64,000 bases of DNA from contig JAZKDE010000033.1 of the NCBI GenBank assembly GCA_040387735.1, positions 1-64,000 on the forward strand, in the 5' to 3' direction. Every line of letters starts with the position of its first letter. Position 1 is the first letter of the stretch. This document shows, in pieces, positions 7,985 to 14,949 of this stretch. The DNA comes from Arcicella sp040387735 (GTDB lineage Bacteria; Bacteroidota; Bacteroidia; Cytophagales; Spirosomataceae). Below the pieces are notes generated by a model, which had not been told where the DNA came from, did not search any database, and worked only from the letters and a program-made list of their open reading frames with translations. The translations under genes were made by a program, and so were the position numbers.

Positions 7985-10900
7985 ATGAATAGACCAAATA
8001 TAAAAGACGTATTAAAAAACCGAATCCTTGTGCTTGATGGCGCAATGGGTTCGTTGATTCAAGAATATAAATTATCCGATGCTGATTATCGTGGCGAAAA
8101 GTTTAAAGACTTTCCGCATGAGGTAAAAGGCAATAACGATATGCTTTCGATAACTCGCCCCGATGTTATCAAGGAAATCCACGCCAAATATTTTGAGGCT
8201 GGAGCAGATATTGCTGAAACTAACACATTTTCAGGCACTTCCATCGCCATGGCGGATTATCACATGGAAGATTATGTGTACGAATTGAACTACGAATCTG
8301 CCAAAATTGCCCGTGAAGTAGCCGATGAATTTACCGCAAAAGACCCAAGTAAACCACGTTATGTTACAGGTTCAATTGGACCAACCAATAGGACTTTATC
8401 GTTATCACCCGATGTAAACGACCCAGGTTTTCGTGCCGTTACTTTTGATGAATTGGTAGATGCTTATTACGAGCAAATTCAAGGTTTAATGGACGGTGGA
8501 GCAGATTTATTGTTGGTAGAAACAATCTTTGACACGTTAAATGCCAAAGCCGCTTTATTTGCCATTGATTTATACCAAAAAGATAGAGCAGATGGCACAA
8601 TTAGACCGCTGAAAAGTACGTCAATTCCAAAACGAACATCGAACAACGAAAAACAAACATCGAAAATCCCAATCATGGTTTCGGGAACGATTACCGATGC
8701 TTCGGGGCGTACGCTTTCTGGACAAACTACTGAGGCATTTTTGACCTCTATTTCTCATTTAGATTTGTTGTCGGTGGGTTTAAACTGTGCTTTAGGAGCC
8801 GATTTAATGCGTCCTTATGTGCAGATTTTAGCCAAGGAAGCACCATTTTTAGTATCGGCTCACCCGAATGCAGGTTTGCCAAACGAAATGGGTGAATACG
8901 ACCAAACTCCTTCAGAAATGGCGGTTATTGTGGAGGATTTCTTGCAAAATGGCTTCATGAATATTATCGGAGGATGTTGCGGAACCACGCCCGCTCACAT
9001 TGCTGAAATTGCAAAAGTTGCCGCCAAATATCCACCGAGAGTTATTCCGACGTTTGAACCAATTCAGAAATTATCGGGTCTTGAACCCTTAAATATTACC
9101 AAAGAAACCAATTTTGTAAATGTTGGCGAGCGTTGCAACGTAACAGGCTCAAAGAAATTTGCTCGTTTAATTCGTGAAAATGATTACGAAGCCGCCATTG
9201 CCGTGGCTCGTGAACAAGTAGATGGTGGCGCTCAAGTGATTGATGTCAATTTAGATGAAGGAATGATTGATGGTGTAGAAGCAATGAAGACATTTTTGAA
9301 TCTCTTAATGGCGGAACCAGATATTGCGAAATTACCCATTATGATTGATTCCTCGAAGTGGGAAGTAATTGAGGCAGGATTAAAATGTGTACAAGGAAAA
9401 TCAATCGTGAACTCTATTTCTTTGAAAGAAGGCGAAGCAAAATTTATAGAATCTGCCGAAAAAGTAAAACGTTACGGAGCAAGTACCGTGGTGATGGCAT
9501 TTGACGAACAAGGTCAGGCGGATAGTTTTGAAAGACGTAAAGAAATTTGTCAGCGAGCGTATGATATTTTGGTAAATAAAGTAAATTTTCCTCCGCAAGA
9601 CATCATTTTTGATCCCAACATCCTGACCGTTGCCACGGGAATGGAAGAGCATAATAACTATGCGGTTGATTTTATCAATGCTACTCGTTGGATAAAAGAG
9701 AATCTACCTTACGCCAAAGTTTCGGGTGGGGTTTCTAATATTTCGTTCTCGTTTAGAGGGAATGAACCCGTTCGTGAGGCGATGCACACCGTGTTTTTGT
9801 ACCACGCCATCAAGGCAGGAATGGACATGGGAATTGTGAATGCGGCTCAATTAGGCGTCTATTCTGACATTCCTGCGGATATGCTTGAAATGTGCGAAGA
9901 CGTACTTTTGAACCGTAGAGAAGATGCCACGGACAGAATGATTAAGTTTGCGGAAACCGTAAAATCAAAAGGAAAGGAAGTTGTAGTTGACAATAAATGG
10001 CGTGACCAACCCGTTGGAAAACGTTTGGAACATGCTCTAATTAAAGGGCTTACCGAATTTATTGACGAAGACGTTGAAGAAGCTCGTCAATTGGTAGAAA
10101 AACCATTGCACGTTATCGAAGGCTCTTTGATGGACGGAATGAACGTAGTTGGTGATTTGTTCGGAGAAGGAAAAATGTTCTTGCCACAGGTTGTAAAATC
10201 AGCAAGGGTAATGAAGAAAGCGGTGGCGTATTTACTTCCTTTTATTGAAGAAGAAAAACTGCGTAATCATGTGGAAGGCGAAGCAGAAACATCATCAAGT
10301 GCTGGTAAAATTCTTTTAGCTACCGTAAAAGGTGACGTTCATGATATTGGTAAAAACATCGTTGGCGTAGTTTTAGGCTGTAATAATTACGAAATTATTG
10401 ATTTGGGCGTAATGGTTCAAACCGAAAAAATTCTTGCCGCTGCCCGTGAACACAATGTGGATATTATTGGACTTTCGGGTTTGATTACGCCTTCGTTGGA
10501 TGAAATGGTGGGTGTTGCCAAAGAAATGGAACGTCAAGGATTTACCATTCCTTTATTGATTGGTGGAGCGACAACCTCAAGAATTCATACGGCGGTAAAA
10601 ATTGACCCGCATTATTCTGGCCCAGTGATTCACGTATTAGATGCTTCAAAAAGTGTACCCGTAGCGGGTCGTTTGATGCAAAATGAGCAAACGAACAAAG
10701 AGATTTATGACGAAATAAAGGCTCAATACGCACAGTTGAGAATCGACCATGCAAGTCGTCAGAAAGATAAAAATTATGTTCCGATAGAAAAAGCTCGTTT
10801 GAATACCCCAAAAATTGATTGGGATAATTTCAAAGCCACGAAGCCACAATTCTTAGGTAATAAATATTTTATGGATTATGATTTAGCGGAAATTGCAAAG

Positions 10901-11854
10901 TATATCGACTGGACTCCGTTCTTCTCGACTTGGCAATTATCGGGTAAATATCCAAAGATTTTTGAAAACGAAATCGTTGGAGCAGAAGCCAAAAAATTAT
11001 TTAACGATGCCAATGTTTTATTAAAGGAAATCATTGACAATAAACTACTTACGGCTCGTGCTGTAGTTGGTTTTTATCCTGCTAATGCCGTTGGAGATGA
11101 TATTATTTTGCATGATTTTGAGGAAATTACCAGGGAAATTCCTTGCGAAAAACACGGAGTTCATCAACATACGAGCTACAATGTTTTGAGTAACACCGTT
11201 GTTTCGGAAGATGGAAATTTGATGGCACAAACCGATACACAAACGGTTTTGCATCACCTTCGTCAGCAAGGACAAAAGGCGGCAAATTTACCAAATTATT
11301 GTCTTTCAGACTTTATTGCTCCTGAAACAACGGGCAAAGACGATTATATTGGGGCATTTGCGGTAACGGCAGGAATTGGCATTGAGCCTTTGGTAGAAAA
11401 ATACGAAAAAGACCATGATGATTATAATTCAATCATGGTAAAAGCCCTTGCCGACCGTTTGGCAGAGGCATTTGCGGAACTTATGCACGAGCGTACTCGT
11501 AAGGAATTCTGGGGTTATGCAACGGATGAAAATGCTACGCCTGAAGAATTAATTTCTGAAAAATACGTAGGAATTCGTCCCGCACCAGGATATCCAGCTT
11601 GTCCAGACCATACCGAAAAGAAAGCGTTATTTGATTTATTGCAAGCCGAAGATAAAATTGGTATTCAATTAACCGAGAGTTTTGCGATGTACCCCGCAAG
11701 TTCGGTAAGTGGTTTTTATTTTTCAAATCCAGAAAGCAAGTATTTTCCCATCGGAAAAATTGCCAAAGACCAAGTAAAAGACTACGCAGAACGCAAAGGA
11801 ATGAGTTTGGAATTGACCGAAAAATGGTTAGCTCCGGTTTTGAATTATGATTAA
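7985..11854 (+). CDS. metH: Methionine synthase, cobalamin-dependent
   Basis: A protein of 1289 residues in one chain. It transfers a methyl group from 5-methyltetrahydrofolate to homocysteine through cobalamin. The homocysteine domain comes first and carries the zinc ligands at GGCCGTTPAH. A pterin-binding domain follows (FVNVGERCNVTGSKKFARLI). The cobalamin module has DVHDIGKNIVG with the axial ligand H786, and the SAM-binding activation domain has GIRPAPGYPACPDHTEK. About 23 extra residues (RADGTIRPLKSTSIPKRTS and NNEKQTSK) sit in the first domain, just before the PIMVSGTITDASGRTLSGQ motif. The insert is encoded by a repetitive stretch at 8629-8668. MetF and MetK, partners in the same cycle, are also in the window. 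No cobalamin riboswitch was seen upstream. Confidence 0.97.
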   Translation: MNRPNIKDVLKNRILVLDGAMGSLIQEYKLSDADYRGEKFKDFPHEVKGNNDMLSITRPDVIKEIHAKYFEAGADIAETNTFSGTSIAMADYHMEDYVYELNYESAKIAREVADEFTAKDPSKPRYVTGSIGPTNRTLSLSPDVNDPGFRAVTFDELVDAYYEQIQGLMDGGADLLLVETIFDTLNAKAALFAIDLYQKDRADGTIRPLKSTSIPKRTSNNEKQTSKIPIMVSGTITDASGRTLSGQTTEAFLTSISHLDLLSVGLNCALGADLMRPYVQILAKEAPFLVSAHPNAGLPNEMGEYDQTPSEMAVIVEDFLQNGFMNIIGGCCGTTPAHIAEIAKVAAKYPPRVIPTFEPIQKLSGLEPLNITKETNFVNVGERCNVTGSKKFARLIRENDYEAAIAVAREQVDGGAQVIDVNLDEGMIDGVEAMKTFLNLLMAEPDIAKLPIMIDSSKWEVIEAGLKCVQGKSIVNSISLKEGEAKFIESAEKVKRYGASTVVMAFDEQGQADSFERRKEICQRAYDILVNKVNFPPQDIIFDPNILTVATGMEEHNNYAVDFINATRWIKENLPYAKVSGGVSNISFSFRGNEPVREAMHTVFLYHAIKAGMDMGIVNAAQLGVYSDIPADMLEMCEDVLLNRREDATDRMIKFAETVKSKGKEVVVDNKWRDQPVGKRLEHALIKGLTEFIDEDVEEARQLVEKPLHVIEGSLMDGMNVVGDLFGEGKMFLPQVVKSARVMKKAVAYLLPFIEEEKLRNHVEGEAETSSSAGKILLATVKGDVHDIGKNIVGVVLGCNNYEIIDLGVMVQTEKILAAAREHNVDIIGLSGLITPSLDEMVGVAKEMERQGFTIPLLIGGATTSRIHTAVKIDPHYSGPVIHVLDASKSVPVAGRLMQNEQTNKEIYDEIKAQYAQLRIDHASRQKDKNYVPIEKARLNTPKIDWDNFKATKPQFLGNKYFMDYDLAEIAKYIDWTPFFSTWQLSGKYPKIFENEIVGAEAKKLFNDANVLLKEIIDNKLLTARAVVGFYPANAVGDDIILHDFEEITREIPCEKHGVHQHTSYNVLSNTVVSEDGNLMAQTDTQTVLHHLRQQGQKAANLPNYCLSDFIAPETTGKDDYIGAFAVTAGIGIEPLVEKYEKDHDDYNSIMVKALADRLAEAFAELMHERTRKEFWGYATDENATPEELISEKYVGIRPAPGYPACPDHTEKKALFDLLQAEDKIGIQLTESFAMYPASSVSGFYFSNPESKYFPIGKIAKDQVKDYAERKGMSLELTEKWLAPVLNYD
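8629..8668. repeat. CGAACATCGAACAACGAA-type repeat inside metH
   Basis: The DNA reads as imperfect tandem units of CGAACATCGAACAACGAAAA. It encodes part of the unusual insertion in the homocysteine domain. Read on the other strand the same unit gives FDVCFSLFDVRFG, a periodic peptide characteristic of such a repeat. Confidence 0.65.
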
Positions 11855-11890
11855 GAATAATTAAGTTTACATCAAATAAACGAACATATT

Positions 11891-12136
11891 ATGGTATCGA
11901 CATTTCAAATTAACGAAGCAGAACTCGACAATAATTTTGTTAAAGCATTAAAGTCAATGTTTAAAAATCGTAATCTAACACTTACAATTGAAGTAGAAGA
12001 GATGGATACGACTGAATATTTATTGAGTAATACTGCCAATAAAACACGTTTATTGAAAGCAGTAGAAAATGCCAAACAGCGAAAAAACTTAGTAAATATT
12101 GATTTAGAACAATTAAAAAACTTAGCGAATGCGTAG
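11891..12136 (+). CDS. Antitoxin of a YoeB-type module (YefM-like C-terminus)
   Basis: A protein of 81 residues that overlaps the toxin start by eight bases. Residues 43-55 (YLLSNTANKTRLL) match the toxin-binding motif at the end of YefM antitoxins. The first 38 residues (MVSTFQINEAELDNNFVKAL) do not look like the Phd/YefM DNA-binding domain but like other short Bacteroidota antitoxins that start with a beta strand and an amphipathic helix. It should neutralise the toxin by direct binding. Autoregulation is usual for the family, but no clear operator is visible before 11891. Confidence 0.8.
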   Translation: MVSTFQINEAELDNNFVKALKSMFKNRNLTLTIEVEEMDTTEYLLSNTANKTRLLKAVENAKQRKNLVNIDLEQLKNLANA

Positions 12137-12386
12137 CCTAATTTTTGAGCCAAACGCACAAGAAGATTTATTTTATTGGGCTAAAGTAGATTTGAAAATT
12201 CTTAGGAAAATTATTGATTTATTAGAAGATACACAAAGTCATCCTTTTAGTGGAAAAGGCAAGCCAGAACCTTTAAAACATGATTTGAAAGGATTTTGGT
12301 CAAAAAGAATTAATGACGAACATAGAATGATTTATCAAGTAACTAATGACGAAATTATTGTTATTCAATGTAGATTTCATTATTAG
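12129..12386 (+). CDS. yoeB: Txe/YoeB family toxin (ribosome-dependent mRNA endonuclease)
   Basis: A protein of 85 residues of the RelE superfamily. It cleaves mRNA in the ribosomal A site in known members. Residues aligned with the catalytic set of E. coli YoeB are all present: E47, R66, H84 and the C-terminal Y85 (CRFHY). The motif GKGKPEPLKHDLKGFWSKRI is typical. The start ATGCGTAG overlaps the antitoxin stop, so the two are translationally coupled. A 44-bp palindrome follows immediately and should end the transcript. Confidence 0.92.
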   Translation: MRSLIFEPNAQEDLFYWAKVDLKILRKIIDLLEDTQSHPFSGKGKPEPLKHDLKGFWSKRINDEHRMIYQVTNDEIIVIQCRFHY

Positions 12387-12387
12387 A

Positions 12388-12431
12388 ATAAATGACAAAA
12401 GGCAACGAAATTCGTTGCCTTTTGTCATTTA
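12388..12431. terminator. 44-bp perfect palindrome, bidirectional terminator
   Basis: Arms ATAAATGACAAAAGGCAACG (plus AA) and the complement meet without a loop, and the downstream arm carries a CCTTTTGTCATTT run. It separates the toxin gene from the convergent ThuA gene. An identical copy is present at 12543-12586 on the far side of the N run. Confidence 0.8.
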
Positions 12432-12442
12432 TAAAGAAATTT

Positions 12443-12542
12443 NNNNNNNNNNNNNNNNNNNNNNNNNNNNNNNNNNNNNNNNNNNNNNNNNNNNNNNNNN
12501 NNNNNNNNNNNNNNNNNNNNNNNNNNNNNNNNNNNNNNNNNN
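12443..12542. other. Assembly gap (100 N) between two identical 55-bp copies
   Basis: The 55 bases before the gap (12388-12442) equal the 55 bases after it (12543-12597), in the same orientation. This is the pattern expected from two contig ends that share one k-mer, so the gap and one of the hairpin copies may not exist in the genome. Confidence 0.85.
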
Positions 12543-12604
12543 ATAAATGACAAAAGGCAACGAAATTCGTTGCCTTTTGTCATTTATAAAGAAATTTTCA
12601 CCTT

Positions 12605-13369
12605 CTACAAACCCTTCCCAGTAGCTGCCCAATAAATACCTCCGTAGATATGGTCCAAGAAAGTTTGGTCTGAATAGGTTAAAGGAATATGTCCCAAACC
12701 AGTATAGAAAGCACGTCCGCCGTCGTAATTATGATACCAAGAAATTGGATGGGTTCCCATTCCTTTACCTTCATTATCACCCCATTTTGCGTAAGGATCA
12801 TACGATTTTTCATCTATCGAAACCAATACTTTTAAATCACTTGCATTGGCAGGAGTTTTAAATTCGTACCACTCATCTGTCCAAAGGAATTTCTTTGGGA
12901 AACGCTCCATTCCTGGAAAATTACTGTCTTGTACATTTAAATAGGCTGTTTGTTGTTGCGGATGAATCTTGAAATACATTCCAACCAATTTTCCATACCA
13001 TGCCCAATCATATTCCGTATCCGATGCCGAGTGAATACCCACAAATCCTTTTCCAGCTTTGATAAATTTCTCAAAAGCAGCTTGTTGCTCTTCGTTAAGA
13101 ATATTACCTGTTGTGTTCAAAAAGATTACGGCTTGATATTTCTCTAAGGCTTTATCATTAAAAATGGCAGCATTTTCTTGCCAATCAACACTAAAATTAT
13201 TGCGAGTCGCTAATTGTTTGATAGCTGTAACTCCCTCATTGATAGACTCATGATGAAATCCATCGGTTTTTGAAAACAATAAAACTTTAAATTGTTGAGC
13301 ATACGTCATGCTCGTAAAAACTGATAATAATAATACCAGTAATGTGCCTTTGGCAACAGAGTTTTTCAT
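12605..13369 (-). CDS. ThuA domain-containing secreted protein
   Basis: A protein of 254 residues. A signal peptide (MKNSVAKGTLLVLLLSVFTS) ends near residue 24. The rest is a ThuA/glutamine-amidotransferase-like fold with VLLFSKTDGFHHESI at the start, an AGKGFVGIHSASDTEYDWAWY core and GMGTHPISWYHNYDGGRAFY near the end. ThuA proteins are tied to sugar (trehalose or glycoside) metabolism in some bacteria; the exact reaction is not established. The gene lies 62 bp downstream of the TMEM220-like gene on the same strand and may be cotranscribed with it. Confidence 0.9.
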   Translation of the reverse strand: MKNSVAKGTLLVLLLSVFTSMTYAQQFKVLLFSKTDGFHHESINEGVTAIKQLATRNNFSVDWQENAAIFNDKALEKYQAVIFLNTTGNILNEEQQAAFEKFIKAGKGFVGIHSASDTEYDWAWYGKLVGMYFKIHPQQQTAYLNVQDSNFPGMERFPKKFLWTDEWYEFKTPANASDLKVLVSIDEKSYDPYAKWGDNEGKGMGTHPISWYHNYDGGRAFYTGLGHIPLTYSDQTFLDHIYGGIYWAATGKGL

Positions 13370-13431
13370 TGGAAAATTGGATTAAGTGAGATTGATACTG
13401 AATATAATTATACGAAATCAACAAAAAACGT

Positions 13432-13803
13432 TTACTGAAGGCTCTTTGATACCTTTGAAAAACGGTCAAGTTCCCAACAAATCATAAAGGAAATTGTACA
13501 AATCCAAAGGCCACAAGCTTCACGGGCGAGTTCCTGATTCATCGTTTTCATGGATAATCCTCCACCTTCTGAGAAAAAGCCTTCCCAAGCCGTCATCATA
13601 TTCCATGTATTCATTCCCGCCGCAAACGAAAGAACAATCAATACCAATAACATTTCGGGATTCGCCTTTCCTTGGAATGTTCTAAAAGTAGCATAAGCTG
13701 CAATCAGATAAATTGGAATCCATAAAATGGGGTCTGGGTCGTTGTATTGCCAACCTGCAAAAAGGATAAATATTAATGAAAATAGTAGGGCGATGTATTT
13801 CAT
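13432..13803 (-). CDS. TMEM220-like small membrane protein
   Basis: A protein of 123 residues with four hydrophobic segments. It opens with FILFAGWQYNDPDPILWIPI, the signature of the transmembrane 220 family, in which a helix is followed by QxNDPD and W. The function of the family is unknown. The start ATG at 13801-13803 gives a short N-terminus before helix 1. It is followed by the ThuA gene. Confidence 0.8.
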   Translation of the reverse strand: MKYIALLFSLIFILFAGWQYNDPDPILWIPIYLIAAYATFRTFQGKANPEMLLVLIVLSFAAGMNTWNMMTAWEGFFSEGGGLSMKTMNQELAREACGLWICTISFMICWELDRFSKVSKSLQ

Positions 13804-13840
13804 TTTCGTTGTTTTTAATAATTTGGTAAATATAACAATC

Positions 13841-14605
13841 TCACTTACAAAAGCTATCCAGAGCTACTCTGGCATCAGAATAACCTAAACGATTTGCCGT
13901 TTTCAAACTCATACAAGCCTCGTCAGCTTTACCTGATTTCTGTTGCGTTATTCCCAGAGCATAAAAAGCCTTTGCAAATTGCGGGTCAATTTGCACTGCT
14001 TGCACAAAGTCTTTGGTCGCATTCTCTAAATCTCCCGTTTGAAAATAGATATTGCCTCTGTTGTACAAAGCATTTACTTCCTTCGGATTCAATTTTATAG
14101 CTTTTTCAAAATCATTCAATGCTTCTGGAATTTTTATTAATGCGGCATAAACAATTCCTCTTTTAATGTAAATTTCAGCGGTATCTGGCTGAATTTCAGA
14201 GGCTTTATTACAATCAACTAACGCACCTTCCCAATCAGATTTTTCCATTTTTACCGATGCACGATTGAAGTAAGGTTTATAGTCTTTCGGCTCCAGTTTG
14301 ATGGCTTGTTCATAATCTAATAAAGCACTGGCATAGTCTTTCAACTCAAAATTTGCAGCTCCACGCATATTGAATGCCTTCGCATTTTCGGGGTCTTTGT
14401 CGATAGCTTGGTTCAAATATTCAACGGCTTCTTTAGCTTTTCCTTTTTGCAATTGTTCTTTTGCTTTATCCAAAAATGCGTCCGACGAACCCGTACAAGC
14501 AGTAAATAGTGAACAATAAACCGTGAATAGTAGAATAGATTTTACACCTTTACTGATGTTTTCACTAATAGATTTTGAGAATTTTCTAAAAAAAAGAGCA
14601 ATCAT
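13841..14605 (-). CDS. TPR-repeat lipoprotein
   Basis: A protein of 254 residues from the ATG at 14603-14605. The longer frame upstream is unlikely because it would run into the SRP RNA gene. The signal peptide ends in a lipobox (LFTAC, Cys37). Five to six tetratricopeptide repeats follow, with repeated phrases such as KAFNMRGAANFELKDYASAL and ALYNRGNIYFQTGDLENATK. It is probably an envelope scaffold; partners are unknown. The hydrophobic core of the signal peptide (LLFTVYCSLFTAC) is encoded by a dispersed repeat also found in the subtilase gene at 52166-53791. Confidence 0.85.
   Translation of the reverse strand: MIALFFRKFSKSISENISKGVKSILLFTVYCSLFTACTGSSDAFLDKAKEQLQKGKAKEAVEYLNQAIDKDPENAKAFNMRGAANFELKDYASALLDYEQAIKLEPKDYKPYFNRASVKMEKSDWEGALVDCNKASEIQPDTAEIYIKRGIVYAALIKIPEALNDFEKAIKLNPKEVNALYNRGNIYFQTGDLENATKDFVQAVQIDPQFAKAFYALGITQQKSGKADEACMSLKTANRLGYSDARVALDSFCK
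14494..14537. repeat. AGTAAATAGTGAACAATAAA-type repeat encoding a signal-peptide core
   Basis: Read on the minus strand it is a chain of ACTATTCAC, GTTTATTGTTCAC and TATTTACTG units. It codes for LLFTVYCSLFTAC of the TPR lipoprotein. A close relative at 53706-53745 does the same job for the subtilase. Confidence 0.65.
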
Positions 14606-14736
14606 TTTGATAATGTTTAATAAAAAATGAAAAATATTTAAAATAATATATTGCTTGTAAACTACTGATACTAAAAACTTTACTATGATAATTAACATTT
14701 TAAAAAAATGATTCATCAATAATTTGTTGACTGGGC

Positions 14737-14767
14737 TTTGAAAAAACAACAAAATCCACCATCTTTG
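14737..14767 (+). promoter_or_regulatory. Bacteroidota-type promoter of the SRP RNA gene
   Basis: TTTG at 14737-14740, a 19-base spacer, then CATCTTTG at 14760-14767 (consensus TAnnTTTG, one mismatch). The predicted start falls about 14772-14774, exactly where the RNA hairpin begins. Confidence 0.7.
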
Positions 14768-14771
14768 TGTC

Positions 14772-14852
14772 GGCAAATTACCAGCTCCCTCTGAATCCCC
14801 CAGGTCTTGACCGAAGCAAGGGTAGGTAGGTTGTAGCGGTGAATTTGCCTTT
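14772..14852 (+). ncRNA. ffs: Signal recognition particle RNA (bacterial small SRP / 4.5S RNA)
   Basis: The ends pair (GGCAAAUU with AAUUUGCC, continued by ACC with GGU across a bulged G), forming a closing stem at 14772-14782 and 14838-14849. The apical part contains CAGGUCUUGACCGAAGCA followed by AGGGUAGG. This places the CAGG and AGCA strands of the conserved Ffh-binding loop of SRP helix 8 around a short apical stem-loop, and the segment GUAGCGGUGA matches the descending strand of bacterial SRP RNAs. A run of nine T residues follows at about 14850. The promoter fits the 5' end. The RNA guides membrane-protein ribosomes with Ffh and FtsY. The call is by eye, not by covariance model. Confidence 0.82.
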
Positions 14853-14949
14853 TTTTTTGCCCTTTTTTTTCACTCAAAAAGACGCTAAGTCAAAAGTTTT
14901 ATCAATTTTCTTCGAGTCGTCGTACTTTGGTGACTCAATTCTTTAAACA

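Noticed and set aside
8479..8676. Minus-strand frame inside metH with FDVCFSLFDVRFG
   Set aside because: Not a gene; it is the complement of the repeat inserted in metH, used only as evidence for that repeat.
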